Part shown: positions 21,779-33,741 of the stretch, piece by piece | How positions within the stretch are numbered: position 1 is the first letter of the stretch | Layout of the letters: the number at the start of each line of letters is the position of its first letter | Source of the DNA: Ananas comosus | Taxonomy: Eukaryota > Streptophyta > Magnoliopsida > Poales > Bromeliaceae | Length of the DNA: 64,000 bases | Assembly: GCF_001540865.1 (NCBI RefSeq) | Contig: NC_033631.1 | Coordinates: 3,024,924 to 3,088,923, forward strand | Direction: 5' to 3' | Notes under the pieces: model-generated | Database searches by the model: none | Seen by the model: the letters and a program-made list of their open reading frames with translations, nothing else | What the model was told of the DNA's origin: nothing | Program-made: the position numbers and the translations under genes

Positions 21779-23130
21779 TTAATAATTTGAGAATAATTCA
21801 TGAATTATTCGGCTGGTCTAAAAATTTGTGAATAATTTCGTTTCTTTGGAAAAAAATTGTAAACGGACCGTTTAATTCGGATTTTCAATAATTCGTGAAT
21901 AATTCGCAAATTAACTAACAAAGGTTTGGATCCGGAAAAATGTTTTTGAAGAAAAAAAAAGTTTTATAAAAAATTATTATTATCTACAGTTTTTATTTTT
22001 TCAAAATTAAAAAATAAAAGTATTATTTTTTATAAAATTTTAAAATATTTTATTTCAGAAATACTACTATGTATGGGAATCAAACGGATGGAAAATACTT
22101 TTCACGTATCAAAATAAAAATGCCAAAAATCTCACTTTGAATTATCTATCTAACAGTCTAAGAACTAGTGAACCGTTCTGATTAACAAGATTATAACTAT
22201 AGCTTATAATCATAAGATGACATATATGAGAAGAGAAGAGAAAGAATTTATCTCAACTTTTTGTACTTTTATTTTTCAAAATAATGTAATATATATATGG
22301 ATTTTTCTCAAAATTTTTGAATTTGTGTTTATTAAAATAATGTAATATATGTATTATTATGTGATATGATATATATGAAAGGAGAAAGGTAGGGATTATT
22401 ACATGTATTAGCATAGTATTTGTGAAACATACTCTTACACATAAGCCCCTCTAACTAATTTATGGAAATTATATGTAATGCATATTGCCCTTAAAAAAAG
22501 TTTTAGGTAAACTATAAATTGTGTATATTTTACTCAGTGGTTTGAAAGAATGGTTAATTATATACAACAACTGCACTTTTAAAAAAGTAGCTTGAAGAAG
22601 TTTTGTGTAATTATCCAGCCCAATAGCACTAATTAATAACTTGTTAAGTTGAAATCACCGGTCTAAAATACTTAAGTCCAGTTATTCATTCTAGAGTCTT
22701 CACCACATATAAGTCCCCCATACTCCGTCGTATTATCTGATATAGAACTATCGGGGTGTTACATACTCCCCTTATTTTAGGCCCTAACATTTTGTTATGA
22801 ATTTTAGAGTTGGCATATTTTGTGATGGTTGAGTCAGATTATTGTAGAGTTTGAAGCACAAAGATCAAATTGTGGACTTGAAGACTTAAAACATTAATCT
22901 GTGATCCTCGGTAAGTTCTAAGTATGTCATGTGGTGATTTGTTACATACTTATAGTGGGGAACTTTGATATACTAATATTTATTTGATTAAGTTGGATTA
23001 GAAACAAATTTTGGAGCCTGAAAAAAAAAAAAAATTAAAGGTAAATAGCCCCTTTGGCATGATTTTATTGAGAGGATAGAGAGTAGAATTCAAGTAAACC
23101 AACAATCATCACTATATACTAGCGATGTAC
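21779..23130. other. AT-rich intergenic with a possible LTR end
   Basis: No gene is seen. A phrase 'atcggggtgttaca' at 22751-22764, followed by 'tactccccttatttta', resembles an LTR end, but no partner or duplication was found. Confidence 0.3.
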
Positions 23131-23136
23131 CCGCAC

Positions 23137-23551
23137 TAGGGATGCAAACGGGGCGGATCCAAGGGCGGGAGAGTTCCCCCACCTCCCGCTCCATTTCTTA
23201 TCGGGGCGGGGCGGATTCGGGGCAGGTTACTTTTCATTTTATTTTTGGCTCCCACTTACCGCTCCATTCGGGGCGGATCGGGGCGGGAGCCGGATTTTTG
23301 ACGGATCGGGGCGGATTGAAGGAAGAAAAGAGTCTCCCACCTCCCGCTCCATTTACTTGGCGGATCGGGGCGGATTCGGGGCGGGTTATATTTNGAAGAA
23401 AAGAGTCTCCCACCTCCCGCTCCATTTACTTGGCGGATCGGGGCGGATTCGGGGCGGGTTATATTTTTTTATATTTTTTGTTCCCACTTACCACCCCATT
23501 CGGAGCGGATCGGGGCGGAGCTCCACCAACCCGGATCCATTTGCATCCCTA
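23137..23551. mobile_element. hAT-type MITE (8-bp TSD ACCCGCAC)
   Basis: The ends are TAGGGATGCAAA..TTTGCATCCCTA. They are flanked by ACCCGCAC at 23129-23136 and 23552-23559. TAGGGATG ends with 8-bp duplications are typical of hAT elements. The inside is made of GGGGCGGATTCGGGGCGG-like repeats. A stretch of about 73 bp is repeated on either side of an N at 23394, probably an assembly joint, so the true length is likely shorter. Confidence 0.85.
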
Positions 23552-23579
23552 ACCCGCACTTTGCTGCAGTTATGATAGG

Positions 23580-25185
23580 TATGTTTTTTATAATATTTAT
23601 AAAATATTAGTATATATTACTATTAAATATATGTATTAAATACATATTTGTATCAGCATCCAGTTCCACAATATAAAATTTTCTGAAGAAAAAAATGTAA
23701 GTTCATAATATGCTTGTTTTTTAGATTAGTTAGTCCAAAAGATACATATCCTCTTTATGTGTTTTTTTACTTCATATTTTTCTAATTCTATTTGGCCAAT
23801 TTGCATAAAAAATTCACTAGTTTTGCGCTTTTGCAAAAGTGAGTCATCTTTTTCGATTTTGTAGATTCGGGCCGGATTTTCAGCCGCCTGACCAAAATGC
23901 CCCCCGTCTACATCCGCCACTCGCGTATTCCCTGAGATACATATACTTTGACGTACGGTTCTGACGGGCATTAAATGCGCCCTTTACGCTTTACGCAAAT
24001 TCGCTCTTTTTCGGAACTCAGACTAAATCCGCCAAATACCCTATATATCAGTTTTAACGTCAAATACCCTATATATCAGCTTTAACGGTGTGGATCGTCG
24101 GTGTGGATCGTTGATTTGAATACCCTAAGATTAAAGATGAGACTATAGTACCGGAGCTCCAGTACAATAGATAGTATAGGAGCTTAGCAAATAGTAATAG
24201 ATATATAAAAGGCTAGTTAGCATTTTAATAAGTGTTCCTTTGAACAATCTTTTGCCAACTGATGTGTTATATATACATGCATGATTCGGCTCCTTCCATA
24301 TTAGAGGTTAATATTAGCGTAGGACAGTAAACGATGCTTGCAATTTTCAATGATCCCAGTAGTGGACCAATCTAAGGACACATGATTGTCCTAAATAGCC
24401 TGCCATGAAGATTATTTCGAAATATGTAAGCCTCCCCCTCAGCAGCGTTATGAGCGTAGAAATATTTAGGTATATACATCAATCAGTAAGAAGAGGATGA
24501 ACGTTGCCGGCCAGTGAAAGCAAAACAATGTCTTGCATCCCATGAAGCATCAACCCAGCAATTATAGATCACAACTGTCAACTCCTATAAGATACAACAC
24601 TACACTTACCGGACTGATTTTTACGTTGATCATTGCGATCAACTTCTTTGATAGAAAGATAGAGATACTGAGTTTGAGAAACAATAGAAATGGCATCAGA
24701 TTTTCTATTCCTAAACATGAGGTCACATCGAGAGTCTCGTGCGCCTCCGATAAATTAATACCGTTCTATCTACTTATTATGATATATATATATAGATATT
24801 TTCACAAAAAATAAAATAGAAAATGAAAGAGAAGAAAAGAAGAATAGAAATAAAAGAATTCAGTATGTTTCGGTAAAAGCAAACTAAATAATTTTATTGA
24901 AGAATATACAAAACTAGTAAAACTTAGGCTTGTTGCCTGTACATATATGGCACCATCACCTACGAACCCCTAACTAATTAAGGCTGCTCTTGCTTTATAA
25001 ACTACAATTGCTCCGACCTCTCTATTTATAACTAATTATATAGAATCTTATTCTTAATTAGATTTTGTCTTAATCACAATTTAAACAATCAAATCTAATA
25101 ATTAGATAAGATAAATAATTTAATTCTAACCTAATTAATCATTAGCATTATCTCTAACACGTCTGATGAAGATATATAAGAGACA
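23580..25185. other. AT-rich intergenic, repeat fragments only
   Basis: 23790-23880 ('ggccaatttgcataaa') resembles 27990-28080 and, reversed, 53640-53690, a diverged inverted-repeat family. 24030-24110 holds the short direct repeat 'ccaaataccctatatatcag'. No gene is supported. Confidence 0.4.
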
Positions 25186-25187
25186 GA

Positions 25188-25420
25188 TTAGTACACCATT
25201 TGTTTTTTTTTTTTTGCAATGATCGAAATTAAGCCACTGTGAAAAAGAAAGTAGTACATTTGTATAAACATAATAGACAGAAGATGTAAACCATATTGTT
25301 CTACAAAAGTACAACAAAATAAGAGGTGTTCAACTGTTTCTTCTTGTTCTGAACAAAAAATAAGATGTGTTAAACTGTTTCTTCTTGTTCTAAACAAAAG
25401 AGAAAGCTTGGGTTCCAGTT
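25188..25420 (-). pseudogene. LINE reverse-transcriptase zinc-binding remnant
   Basis: The minus-strand frame reads HLIFCSEQEETVEHLLFCC, which matches the plant L1-type zf-RVT signature (C..C.E.EETV.HL...C). A ~50-bp stretch is duplicated, so FCSEQEETV occurs twice. Everything upstream (RT, endonuclease) is missing and the frame dies in a lysine run. It is a short relic. Confidence 0.45.
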
Positions 25421-25576
25421 ATAAAGTCGTCTGTGTGAAACAACATTTGTCGGAAGAGCGTCTAACGTACACCTTTGACATGATACACTCATCATAATTA
25501 ATAGAAAAATATTTTATTATATTTTTTAAAAAAATAAAAAAATATATAATCAACTTGTCATTGATATTATAGTAAA

Positions 25577-26055
25577 GGAATAATTGTCTATATACTCCCG
25601 TCAAAACTTTAAAAATATCTCATTTATTCTCCTTTTTTTTTTCTTTCTAATACATCCCTTATATATTCCTCCGTTATTCTAAAATATTCCTGTAGTTATC
25701 ATCTGTTAAAGTTAAATATCTACCACAGTTAAAAAAATTTAAAATATCATTTTTATCCTTAACTTAAGGCAATTAAAAAATATTGGTGATGATAGAAAGA
25801 TATATTTGAAAAGACCAAAAAACAAAATACCCCTAACTTAAGGGCAAATAAGAAAAATTGGTGCGGATAGAAAGGTATATTTGAAAGGACAAAATAATAA
25901 TTTTATAGAGATAACAGAGTTCATTAACAGATTTTAACTCTAGAAATGTATTTGAAATAGGTTGGAACGTAAAAAAGCTATTTTCAATATTAGCTTTCTA
26001 AGAAGGATAAATCAGAAAGTCAAATATTTTTCGAAAATATATAAGTAATTATCCT
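25577..26055. mobile_element. MITE family A, copy 2
   Basis: It is homologous end to end with 1485-1988. The flanks TATAGTAAA (25568-25576) and TATAATAAA (26056-26064) form a 9-bp duplication with one mismatch. Its right flank overlaps the duplication of the next element, so two Mutator-type MITEs inserted side by side. Confidence 0.75.
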
Positions 26056-26066
26056 TATAATAAAAA

Positions 26067-26691
26067 GGCTAAATTACATAAAATCTTCCTGTCAAAATCT
26101 AATTTTTTACTTTCTCCCCTGTCATTTAAAAACCTACACTTTGCCCCCTTGTAAATTAAAAAAATGTTTAGGAGGGTACAGTGTGTAAAATGACTATTTT
26201 GCCTCTCACCTTTTTCATCTCCTCCATCTTCTTCCTCAACTGCCGCCTCGATCGGCCGTAATTTCTTTTCATTTTCTTCTCCACCTGCTTCCCTTTTCCT
26301 CCTGCACCCTCGCCGCCCCTCGATTTTGGCGACAGTAGGAAGAAAATTGAGGTAGGTGTTGATGGAGAGGTAGGCAAGGGCAATGAGGGCGAGGGCGAGG
26401 GTGAAGGCGAGGCGGCGGAGGAGGACGAAGGGGATGTCAGCGAGGGCGAGGCAGTGGAGGAGGGCGAGGCGGCGAGGTGGCGGCGAGGCGGCGAGCCGGA
26501 GAAAGGCGAATCAAAAGGGAAGAGGGCAGAGGGGTATTTTTAGTATAAAAAAATATTTTATAACGGAATCCTAATGATGGGGAGTGAAGTGCATATTTTT
26601 TATTTTATAAGGGGGCAAAGTGTAGATTTTTAAATGACAAAATGAAAAATAAAAAATTAAATTTTAATAAAAATTTTTCTATAATTTAGCC
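26067..26691. mobile_element. MITE family C, copy 1 with GC-rich interior (TSD TAATAAAAA)
   Basis: The ends GGCTAAATTACATAAAA / ..ATAATTTAGCC are inverted and flanked by exact TAATAAAAA (26058-26066, 26692-26700). A shorter relative is at 52745-53121. The interior 26215-26525 is GC-rich, and much of it is built from gagggcgaggc-like purine repeats absent from the other copy. It may be captured host sequence or a local repeat expansion. Confidence 0.85.
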
Positions 26692-26700
26692 TAATAAAAA

Positions 26701-27046
26701 AGTATGACCCCGTAGGCTTCCTTCCTTCCGTATGAGGCGTACACAGAGCAGCTTGCTTCCGTCAATAGGCTTTCTTCCCATCCCGGTGCCCATACGCGGA
26801 TAACAGCAATGAGGTGTCCCCACGTTTTCCAAGGCAAAGCCTCACGTGGCGACCAAAGATTTATTACGAGAAATTGTTCCCGGCACCGCGTGTTTATTTA
26901 CATCTAATACACCGCATCCTAAAGCTGACATAGGCTCAAAATCAAGATCTAATTTATTATACATATTTAATGATATTAAAAATGTCTAAATATAAAAGCT
27001 ATAAGTTCTGAAATTAAATAATATTTTTATTTACAATTGTTGATTA

Positions 27047-27084
<38 letters not shown>

Positions 27085-28230
27085 GGGACTAAATTTTCAA
27101 TCACTGTGACTTTTAAACGTAGCGCTTACATTAATTTAAGCATAATTGCTTATTTATTCCTTCAAACTTTAAAATATAATATCTTATTGTATAAACTTTA
27201 AAAGATTGCTAAAATATCTCTAAATTGGTCAAATTATATTATTTACTTTATTAGTATTAAGGACTAATGACTATTACTAACTAACCAAGCCGCCTGGGTT
27301 GGGATGCTGTTAAGAACTAACATATTTTTATTAATGGATTACTAATGATTCCTATCAAGCATAAAAATAAAAATGCCTTCAAATATATGATAATTTAGTA
27401 TTCCTACCAACTAAAAATTAATGGTGATTCCACTACTTCAATACCTTTTACAACTGTTCATCTTGAGTTAAATGATAATAACTTAAATATTTTTAATAAA
27501 AAATAGAAAATTACTGAAATATTACAGACCTTGAACCAAACGACCCTTTAGACTATGCTGAGTATGAAAATAAATCGGAGACAAAAAATTTATTCCTGCT
27601 GTTCCGCCAAACGTGCCCTAAAAAAGTGTCGAAAAAAATTTTTTGGTCAAACCAAGTTATTCCAAGTAACTTTAAAGTAATCCGGAAATAACTATTCTAC
27701 CTTTCTAGCTAAATAAGTATATTCTCATGCTTGTACCTAGCTAATTAAAAATAATTAACATAAGAGAAAAATATAATAATGCTTTATACACAGCTAAATA
27801 AAAATAAAAATAAAAATAAAATGATAGTAATAATTACAATTTTATTTTATTTTTTATATTCATATTAATAAATATAATATTTATTATTGTTATTGTTATT
27901 AGTAGCAGTATTACTATTATTATTACAATAAATAAAATAGCATATATTATACCATATAATATGTTAAAATATATAATTTTGCACTGTTTATATATGGCCA
28001 ATTTGCATAAAATTTTTACTGATTTTGCGTTTATGCAAAAATAGTCTACTGTGTTGGGTTTTGCCGATTAGGTCTATAATTTTAATAAACTAATCAAAAT
28101 ACTAATATTTGTCTTTTTCTCCCTTTTATCTCTCGTTCATTTCTCCTCCCTCTTTGCCCCCCTCATTCTCACCCTTTCTTACTTTCTCTCTCCTCTCTTT
28201 TCCTTTCCTTCATTCTCAACATTTCTTCTT
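26701..28230. other. AT-rich intergenic, no gene
   Basis: It includes a (CT)n(TA)n microsatellite at 27042-27085 and a fragment of the inverted-repeat family at 27990-28080. A GC-richer patch at 26708-26900 has ACGTG words but no frame. Confidence 0.4.
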
Positions 28231-28231
28231 T

Positions 28232-28586
28232 TAACATCCCAATAGTCTTAGATCAAATAACGTGGGAGAGTATGATTGGTTTATAAGTAATGGACACACT
28301 AGTTATAATAACTGGGTTTAAGCATTTTGGGACGGTGGTATGGACCCAACGAGTTATTATTATTAGCGAGCCGGGTCTTTACATTTGATATCAGAGACGG
28401 ATAACAAGCCAAAAGTTTGAGATGGATCTCACATCGCCTAGTGAATTTGGAACTATATGTATCATTCGGCTGGGCTGACGAGGACATCAGGGCCTAAACG
28501 AGGGGAGTATGTGACATCCCAATAGTCCCACATCAGATAAAATGGGAGAATTAATAATGGACACACTAGTCATAATAACTGGGCTT
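28232..28586 (+). mobile_element. TRIM element, copy 1 (3' LTR truncated)
   Basis: The 5' LTR runs ~28233-28383 (AACATCCCAATAGTC..GGGTCTTTACA). It is followed by the primer site ttGATATCAGAG (matches initiator Met tRNA, usually TGGTATCAGAGC). A ~125-bp internal part ends in the purine tract cgaggggagtatg. The 3' LTR begins TGACATCCCAATAGTCCCAC at 28512 and breaks off at about 28586. No coding sequence. Confidence 0.7.
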
Positions 28587-29550
28587 CTCTCTACCCCACT
28601 CTCATGCTACCGTACTCCTCCACTACCCCACTCTCATGCTGCGCTTCTCTCTCCTACCCCACTCTGACGGTGTGCTTCTCTTTCCTACCTCACCCACACC
28701 TTCGCAGGCGTCGATAGCAATAACACGGGCTCAAATATGGTACAAATTGCGAATGTGAGTATGGTGACCCGAAATCTTAGCTAGCGAAACAACTATAGTA
28801 TGAGCAGCTGGACGACACCTCTATAGAGTATCAGGACGAGTAGGTGATGTTCGATCACAAATCAGATGCAAAAATAGATTCAGAGTGCAATTTGAGCTAG
28901 AACTAGAGTTCTGGCGAGATTCGGTGGTCCTAACAGGAGTTTCAGGATTCCAGTTGCTGCAATTTTGAATTGCAGTGTTTTGGGCTCATAATTCGGGCAT
29001 CTTTTTGGGCTCATAATTTGGGCATCCTAGTGTGACTATAGCAACCCGGATTGGATTTTTGGATCACCTCTCGTGTGTATCGATGGATTTTGATACATGT
29101 CGAATATTTTCTACCCTCGGGAGAGGATGACTGAGGATTCGGACGCCCGAATTGAAGTTCTAGGCGCCTGAAAATGCAATTCTAGCTGCCCGAAAATGCA
29201 GTTCTGGCTAGGGACAACATAAGATTAAATTGGTTTATGGACTCATTTTACTTGATAGAATCCCCTATAAATAGACCCTATGCGTCCTCTATGAGTTCTT
29301 TGCAACTTTAACTTCAAATCTCAGAATATGGTTAAGTGTTGAGCTCTAAATTCCATCTTCCTTCTCTTCTACTCACCATTGAAGCACTCCCACAGCAGTA
29401 GTAGCTTGGCAGCTTGTGGATGGAGTTCGAATGTTTCTTGGACTTTGGTGATGTTTAAAAGCTTGGGACTGTAGGAGATGTGCATGCACACCTAGATCTT
29501 GAAGTTAAGAGTTTGCCGAAGGTTTCACTTCATCAAATTTCCAGATATTT
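28587..29550 (+). other. LTR-like noncoding segment with a TATA box
   Basis: No frame is supported. CTATAAATAGACCC near 29270, followed by a CT-rich start-like region, resembles a retroelement promoter. The TRIM array at 29551 is inserted in it: the flanking text continues on the other side at 30247. Confidence 0.35.
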
Positions 29551-30246
29551 TGTCATACCCAAATCAGGGCCTTAATGGGGGGAGTCTGTCACACCCCAAT
29601 AATCCCACATCGGATATGAATGGGGATGTGATTGGGTATATAAGAGACTTAGACACTAATAATAATAAATAGACTCAAGCATTTTGGGCCGGTGTTTGGG
29701 CCCAACGAGTTATTGTTGCTAGTTGGCTGGGTCGTTACATTTGGTATCAGAGACGGCTCACCAGTCGGAAATGTGTGGCGAGTCTCGGCTGAGCCAGGGT
29801 CTGAAAGACAAGGTGTTAGGTTATGTCGGAGTCTGAATGACAAGGTGACCGGCTATGCCAAGGTCTGGATGACAAGGCTAGCGAGACAACTCTCACATCG
29901 CCTGGTGATCTTGGGCTGTATGTGTGATTGGACTAACGAGGACGTCAAGGCCTTAACGGGGGGAGTCTGTCACACCCCAATCAGGGCCTTAACGGGGGGA
30001 GTCTGTCACACCCCAATAATCCCACATCGGATATGAATGGGGATGTGATTGGGTATATAAGAGACTTAGACACTAGTAATAATAACTGGGCTTAAGCATT
30101 TTGGGCCGGTGGTTGGGCCCAACGAGTTGGGGTTGTCATTGGGTTTATAAGAGACTTAGACACTAGTAATAATAACTGGGCTTAAGCATTTTGGGCCGGT
30201 GTTTGGGCCTAACGAGTTATTGTTGCTAGTGGGCTGGGTCGTTACA
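29551..30246 (+). mobile_element. rearranged TRIM array (TSD TATTT)
   Basis: It is flanked by TATTT at 29546-29550 and 30247-30251. The order inside is: LTR head fused to polypurine end (29551-29588), full ~151-bp LTR (29589-29739), primer site TTGGTATCAGAGAC (from 29741), internal part with repeated 'ctg.atgacaagg', a second LTR-head/polypurine unit (about 29969-30005), then a final LTR (30006-30246) with an internal ~85-bp duplication. No coding sequence. Confidence 0.8.
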
Positions 30247-30251
30247 TATTT

Positions 30252-32931
30252 TTAGATTTATTGAAGTTCTAGTAAAAATTGACAGTTTTTAGCAAGCTAA
30301 GATTTTGATAGATTTTTTTTGGATTTTTTCTCTTAGAGCTAAGCTTTTATTTGGTTGAGGACAATCTTAACTTCATCTTGACCAAGTGGGAACTTCGTTT
30401 GAGCTGAATCAAAGGTTGATTTTTAGTGAAATTTAGTTTTCATTGAGTTCATCAATCGAAAATCAAAATTTTGTGGCAATTGTGTTCTTGAGTTTTTTTT
30501 TTTATCACCATTGCATGGTGATTTTGTAGTAACTATAGGATTTTCTGATGGATTAGGGTTCTTAGGAACACATGTGAGTATTGCGGTGTTCCTCATTACC
30601 TTGGTTACCTCGTGGACTTGCTGAAGTAGCTGCAAGAGTCATCGGAACTCAACTACAGCAGTAGCAGCCGTTTGGTGTAGGGACAGTAGTGAAGTAATTT
30701 TGAAAATCCTTTTGGTTGGGACTTTGTTGCTATGATTTGACGATTCTTGAGTGTTTCTAAGGTTGAGAGGAATATACCCGGTACTCCAATTCGAGTATCG
30801 GTACTCAATGCAGGAAACTGTGTTTCGTGCAGTTTGAAATTTTTGGAATTTTGAGGGGTCTTGGGAGAATTGTTACATCATGTGTATAACTTCCTCTTTT
30901 CCTCACATGTCTCCCTTTGTGCTGAGGCTAGAGAGAGGTGGAGGTGGGATTTTCTCATTCTCTTGGATTTCCTCTCCAAACTCTTTTAAATTTGGGCTTT
31001 GATCTCTTTTCTTCTTCCTCTTCATGGTTGCTAGCTACTTGAACCTTAAAGGAGGCTTGGAAGTGAAGAAGAGAGCTTGTTTGACGATCTAACTCCAACT
31101 CTAGCTTGGGTTGGAGCTTTCTTTAAGGTTAGTATTCTTCTTGCAATATTTAATTATAGATTTTACAAGATTTGTGAATGAGAACCTAGTTTTGGAAAAA
31201 GTAGGGTTTATTTTGGAGTTTCTTGATTTTGAACCTTTGGGGTTAAATTGATGAGTGTAGAACTCTCTTTTAGGTAGGATTTGAAGGTTTGTAGCTTCGG
31301 TTTGGACTTTGGACAAATTCTTCTTGGGTAAAGGTATTTTTCACCTATTTTAGACTTGATTTTTGGTTATTTTTGTAGGAGGTTTGTTAGAAACTTGTAA
31401 CTTTTTTAGATTAGGGTACTAGAAGTTTGGTGGACAAATTCGTTCGGTGAAACGAAAGAGTTCGAAGGGTATCTGGTGGGTTTGACCTCACCGAAATGGG
31501 TGAACTCCCGCTGTCTTCGACATTATTTTTAGACTTAATTAGATGCATATTTATGCTAGATATGACATGAGAGAATTTTTGAATACATGCTTCATACATG
31601 TTATATATAGAAATTTTTATGCTCTATGAAGTAGAGGTTTACAATGTGGACATCTATATTAAATAGTATATCATGATGATTTCCTCTTATGCAATACTAG
31701 AAAGCATGTTAGAGATAAATAATGGTCTATCCTATGGATTATACATAGTGAATGGAATGAAAAGAGGTTAACCTGCATGATAACCAATATACTTGTTATA
31801 GACAAGATAAACGTGACATAGTGCATGGTAGTGACAAAACATGAAACTAAGCATGTTGTACTTAACCTAGTTGAACAACTAGAACTTGATATTGTGACAT
31901 AATATTCGATCTCTAGATCGCTAGTTGAAATTCCATATTTTAGACATGACGAACGAGATCCCTATGTTGTTGATCACGCTTGCTTGCCATTGTGCTTACT
32001 CGCACAAGCTTGTGAGGGTCGCTCCCTACAAGCCGGCATTCCGGAGTTGGCCTATGCGACATTATGCTCGCCCGTGCGGGATTGGGCGCCGAAGTGAATT
32101 GTCGTGGGCGAGGCTCATTCCTAGCGTGGGAATGCTGATTACCATGGGGCCATTAGGCACGGCGCAACTCGGGACTTTACCGTGTGTAAGTTCTTGTTGA
32201 TTTGGATAACTATAATCAAACTTAATGTTGGACTTCACTATTAGACAGTGCATGACATTTGAACAAATACATTAGTCACTTTTTATGCTCATTCATGTGA
32301 CAGAATAGTTTCATACATGTTAAATAACATAGTTATTTGAAGGCATAGTAGCATATGAATTCTTTTTAATTCTTGCAAGTAATCATGCTATAATATTAGT
32401 ATCCCTCCTTTTGCCTCAGTTGACCTAGTGGTGTAATTCGCGTTTCTCAGCAGCTTACCCACTGGGAACTATTGTTTAATAGTTCTCACCCCAATGTATT
32501 TGTTAATTTTGTTTCAGAGCCTTCCACAACGGGAGAAGCTAGGGATCACGGTAAGGGCGTCGCGTTTAGCTAGAGTGTTGGGAGATATATTCGTAGGTGG
32601 ACACCTTCTTTTTGTTTTAGTTGGGAGAGGTGTTGCGATCTTTTTTGTATAGAGACCACCATATGAACCTATGTTGTATTCTTTTGGGTTATAACTTGGT
32701 GTATATTTTTTGGATAGTTGCTCTCCTTATTGTATTAACTTGTTATCCTCTAGTTGTAGTTTATTTGCTCAGTTTAATACTTATGCTCTGATTACCATGC
32801 TAGGACTTTATTCCTTGTTATCTCTATTGAATGTTTTAATGTAGACGCCTTGTGTGCACCAGAGATGCCTTGTGCATACGGCGGGTCTATGCACATGCCG
32901 GGTAGGCTTCCGCTGGGGCCTGCGTGTGACA
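30252..32931 (+). mobile_element. LTR remnant, sense orientation
   Basis: It ends ..CTGCGTGTGACA at 32931, like the GGGGCGTGACA ends elsewhere. It carries the hairpin block (CCCACTG..CTCACCCC, 32458-32491), then GGTAAGGGCGTCGCG (about 32550), and the block GCTTGTGAGGG..TCCCTACAAGC (32008-32033) shared with two other LTRs. The left end could not be fixed. No gag or pol is present. Confidence 0.6.
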
Positions 32932-33741
32932 ACAACGGCCTTGATTTAGGAGAGGTGGCTCATCCTCTACCCAGGGTTGCCCGCAGTGAAGATTTGGTGG
33001 CTGCAACGGCTCTGGCGAGGCACTAGGATGCCGGGAGAGTTGGCTAGAGGTTGGGAAAGGCCGAGGGACTCTAGAATGGGAGAGCTCGAGCCTCCTCAAT
33101 GCTCGGGCTCCAAGAATAGAAAGAGAAGAAGAGGGAGGGAGAGAAAGAAAGTGAGAGATGGAGATGGAGATGGAGAAGGGTTTTTTGGTGGCCAGCGGCG
33201 GTCTCTGGCAGGGTAGCGGTACGCAGCGTAGAGGTGGGGAGGTGGGGCTGCTGCTGTGAAGAAAAGAGGAGGTGGGGCTAGGGCTTGCCAATGAGGGGGA
33301 GGGGGAAACCCTAAGTGCTCAAAAGCCCTATTTTGGCATTTTTATAGAAAAGCCCCTTCCCCCCTCCAAAACTTGAAATATTTCACCAAGACCCTCATAG
33401 CACACGAATAACATAGAACGACACCCTCATGCGCGATTTCGCACAATTCGAAGCATAAAAATGTTGTGGGATTTTCCGAAATTTGAATTTCCCCAAATTG
33501 ACTCCTTCTCAGTTATCCTGCAATTACAGTAAATCCGTCCATCAGATTTACGAATGGATTGCGTTGACGCGTTTAGCACTTCCGGATCTTCGAGATCACA
33601 TTTTCGTTTCACATGATCGTGGATTTATGAAGATCCGATCCCTTTTTTTTTCTCTCATATATATATATATATATTTGATTTGAAATTCAAATTCAAATTC
33701 AAAATTTGAAATACTTAAATTAAAAATATTCCAGATATTAT
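32932..33741. other. LTR-leader-like segment, no gene
   Basis: A serine/proline-rich minus-strand frame (32887-33291) is low complexity and runs across the LTR end, so it is not supported. The text 'ggtttccccctcccc' and 'gggcttttctataaaa' on the minus strand resembles LTR leader sequence. AT-rich with (TA)n at 33660-33675 near the MULE edge. Confidence 0.35.

Noticed and set aside
27455..32931. A complete element from 27455 with TSD ACAAC
   Set aside because: ACAAC precedes TG at 27455 and follows TGACA at 32931, but the sequence after 27455 is plain AT-rich DNA unlike the starts of the other LTRs.
32887..33291. 134-residue serine/proline-rich open frame
   Set aside because: Low complexity and runs across an LTR end; no domain.
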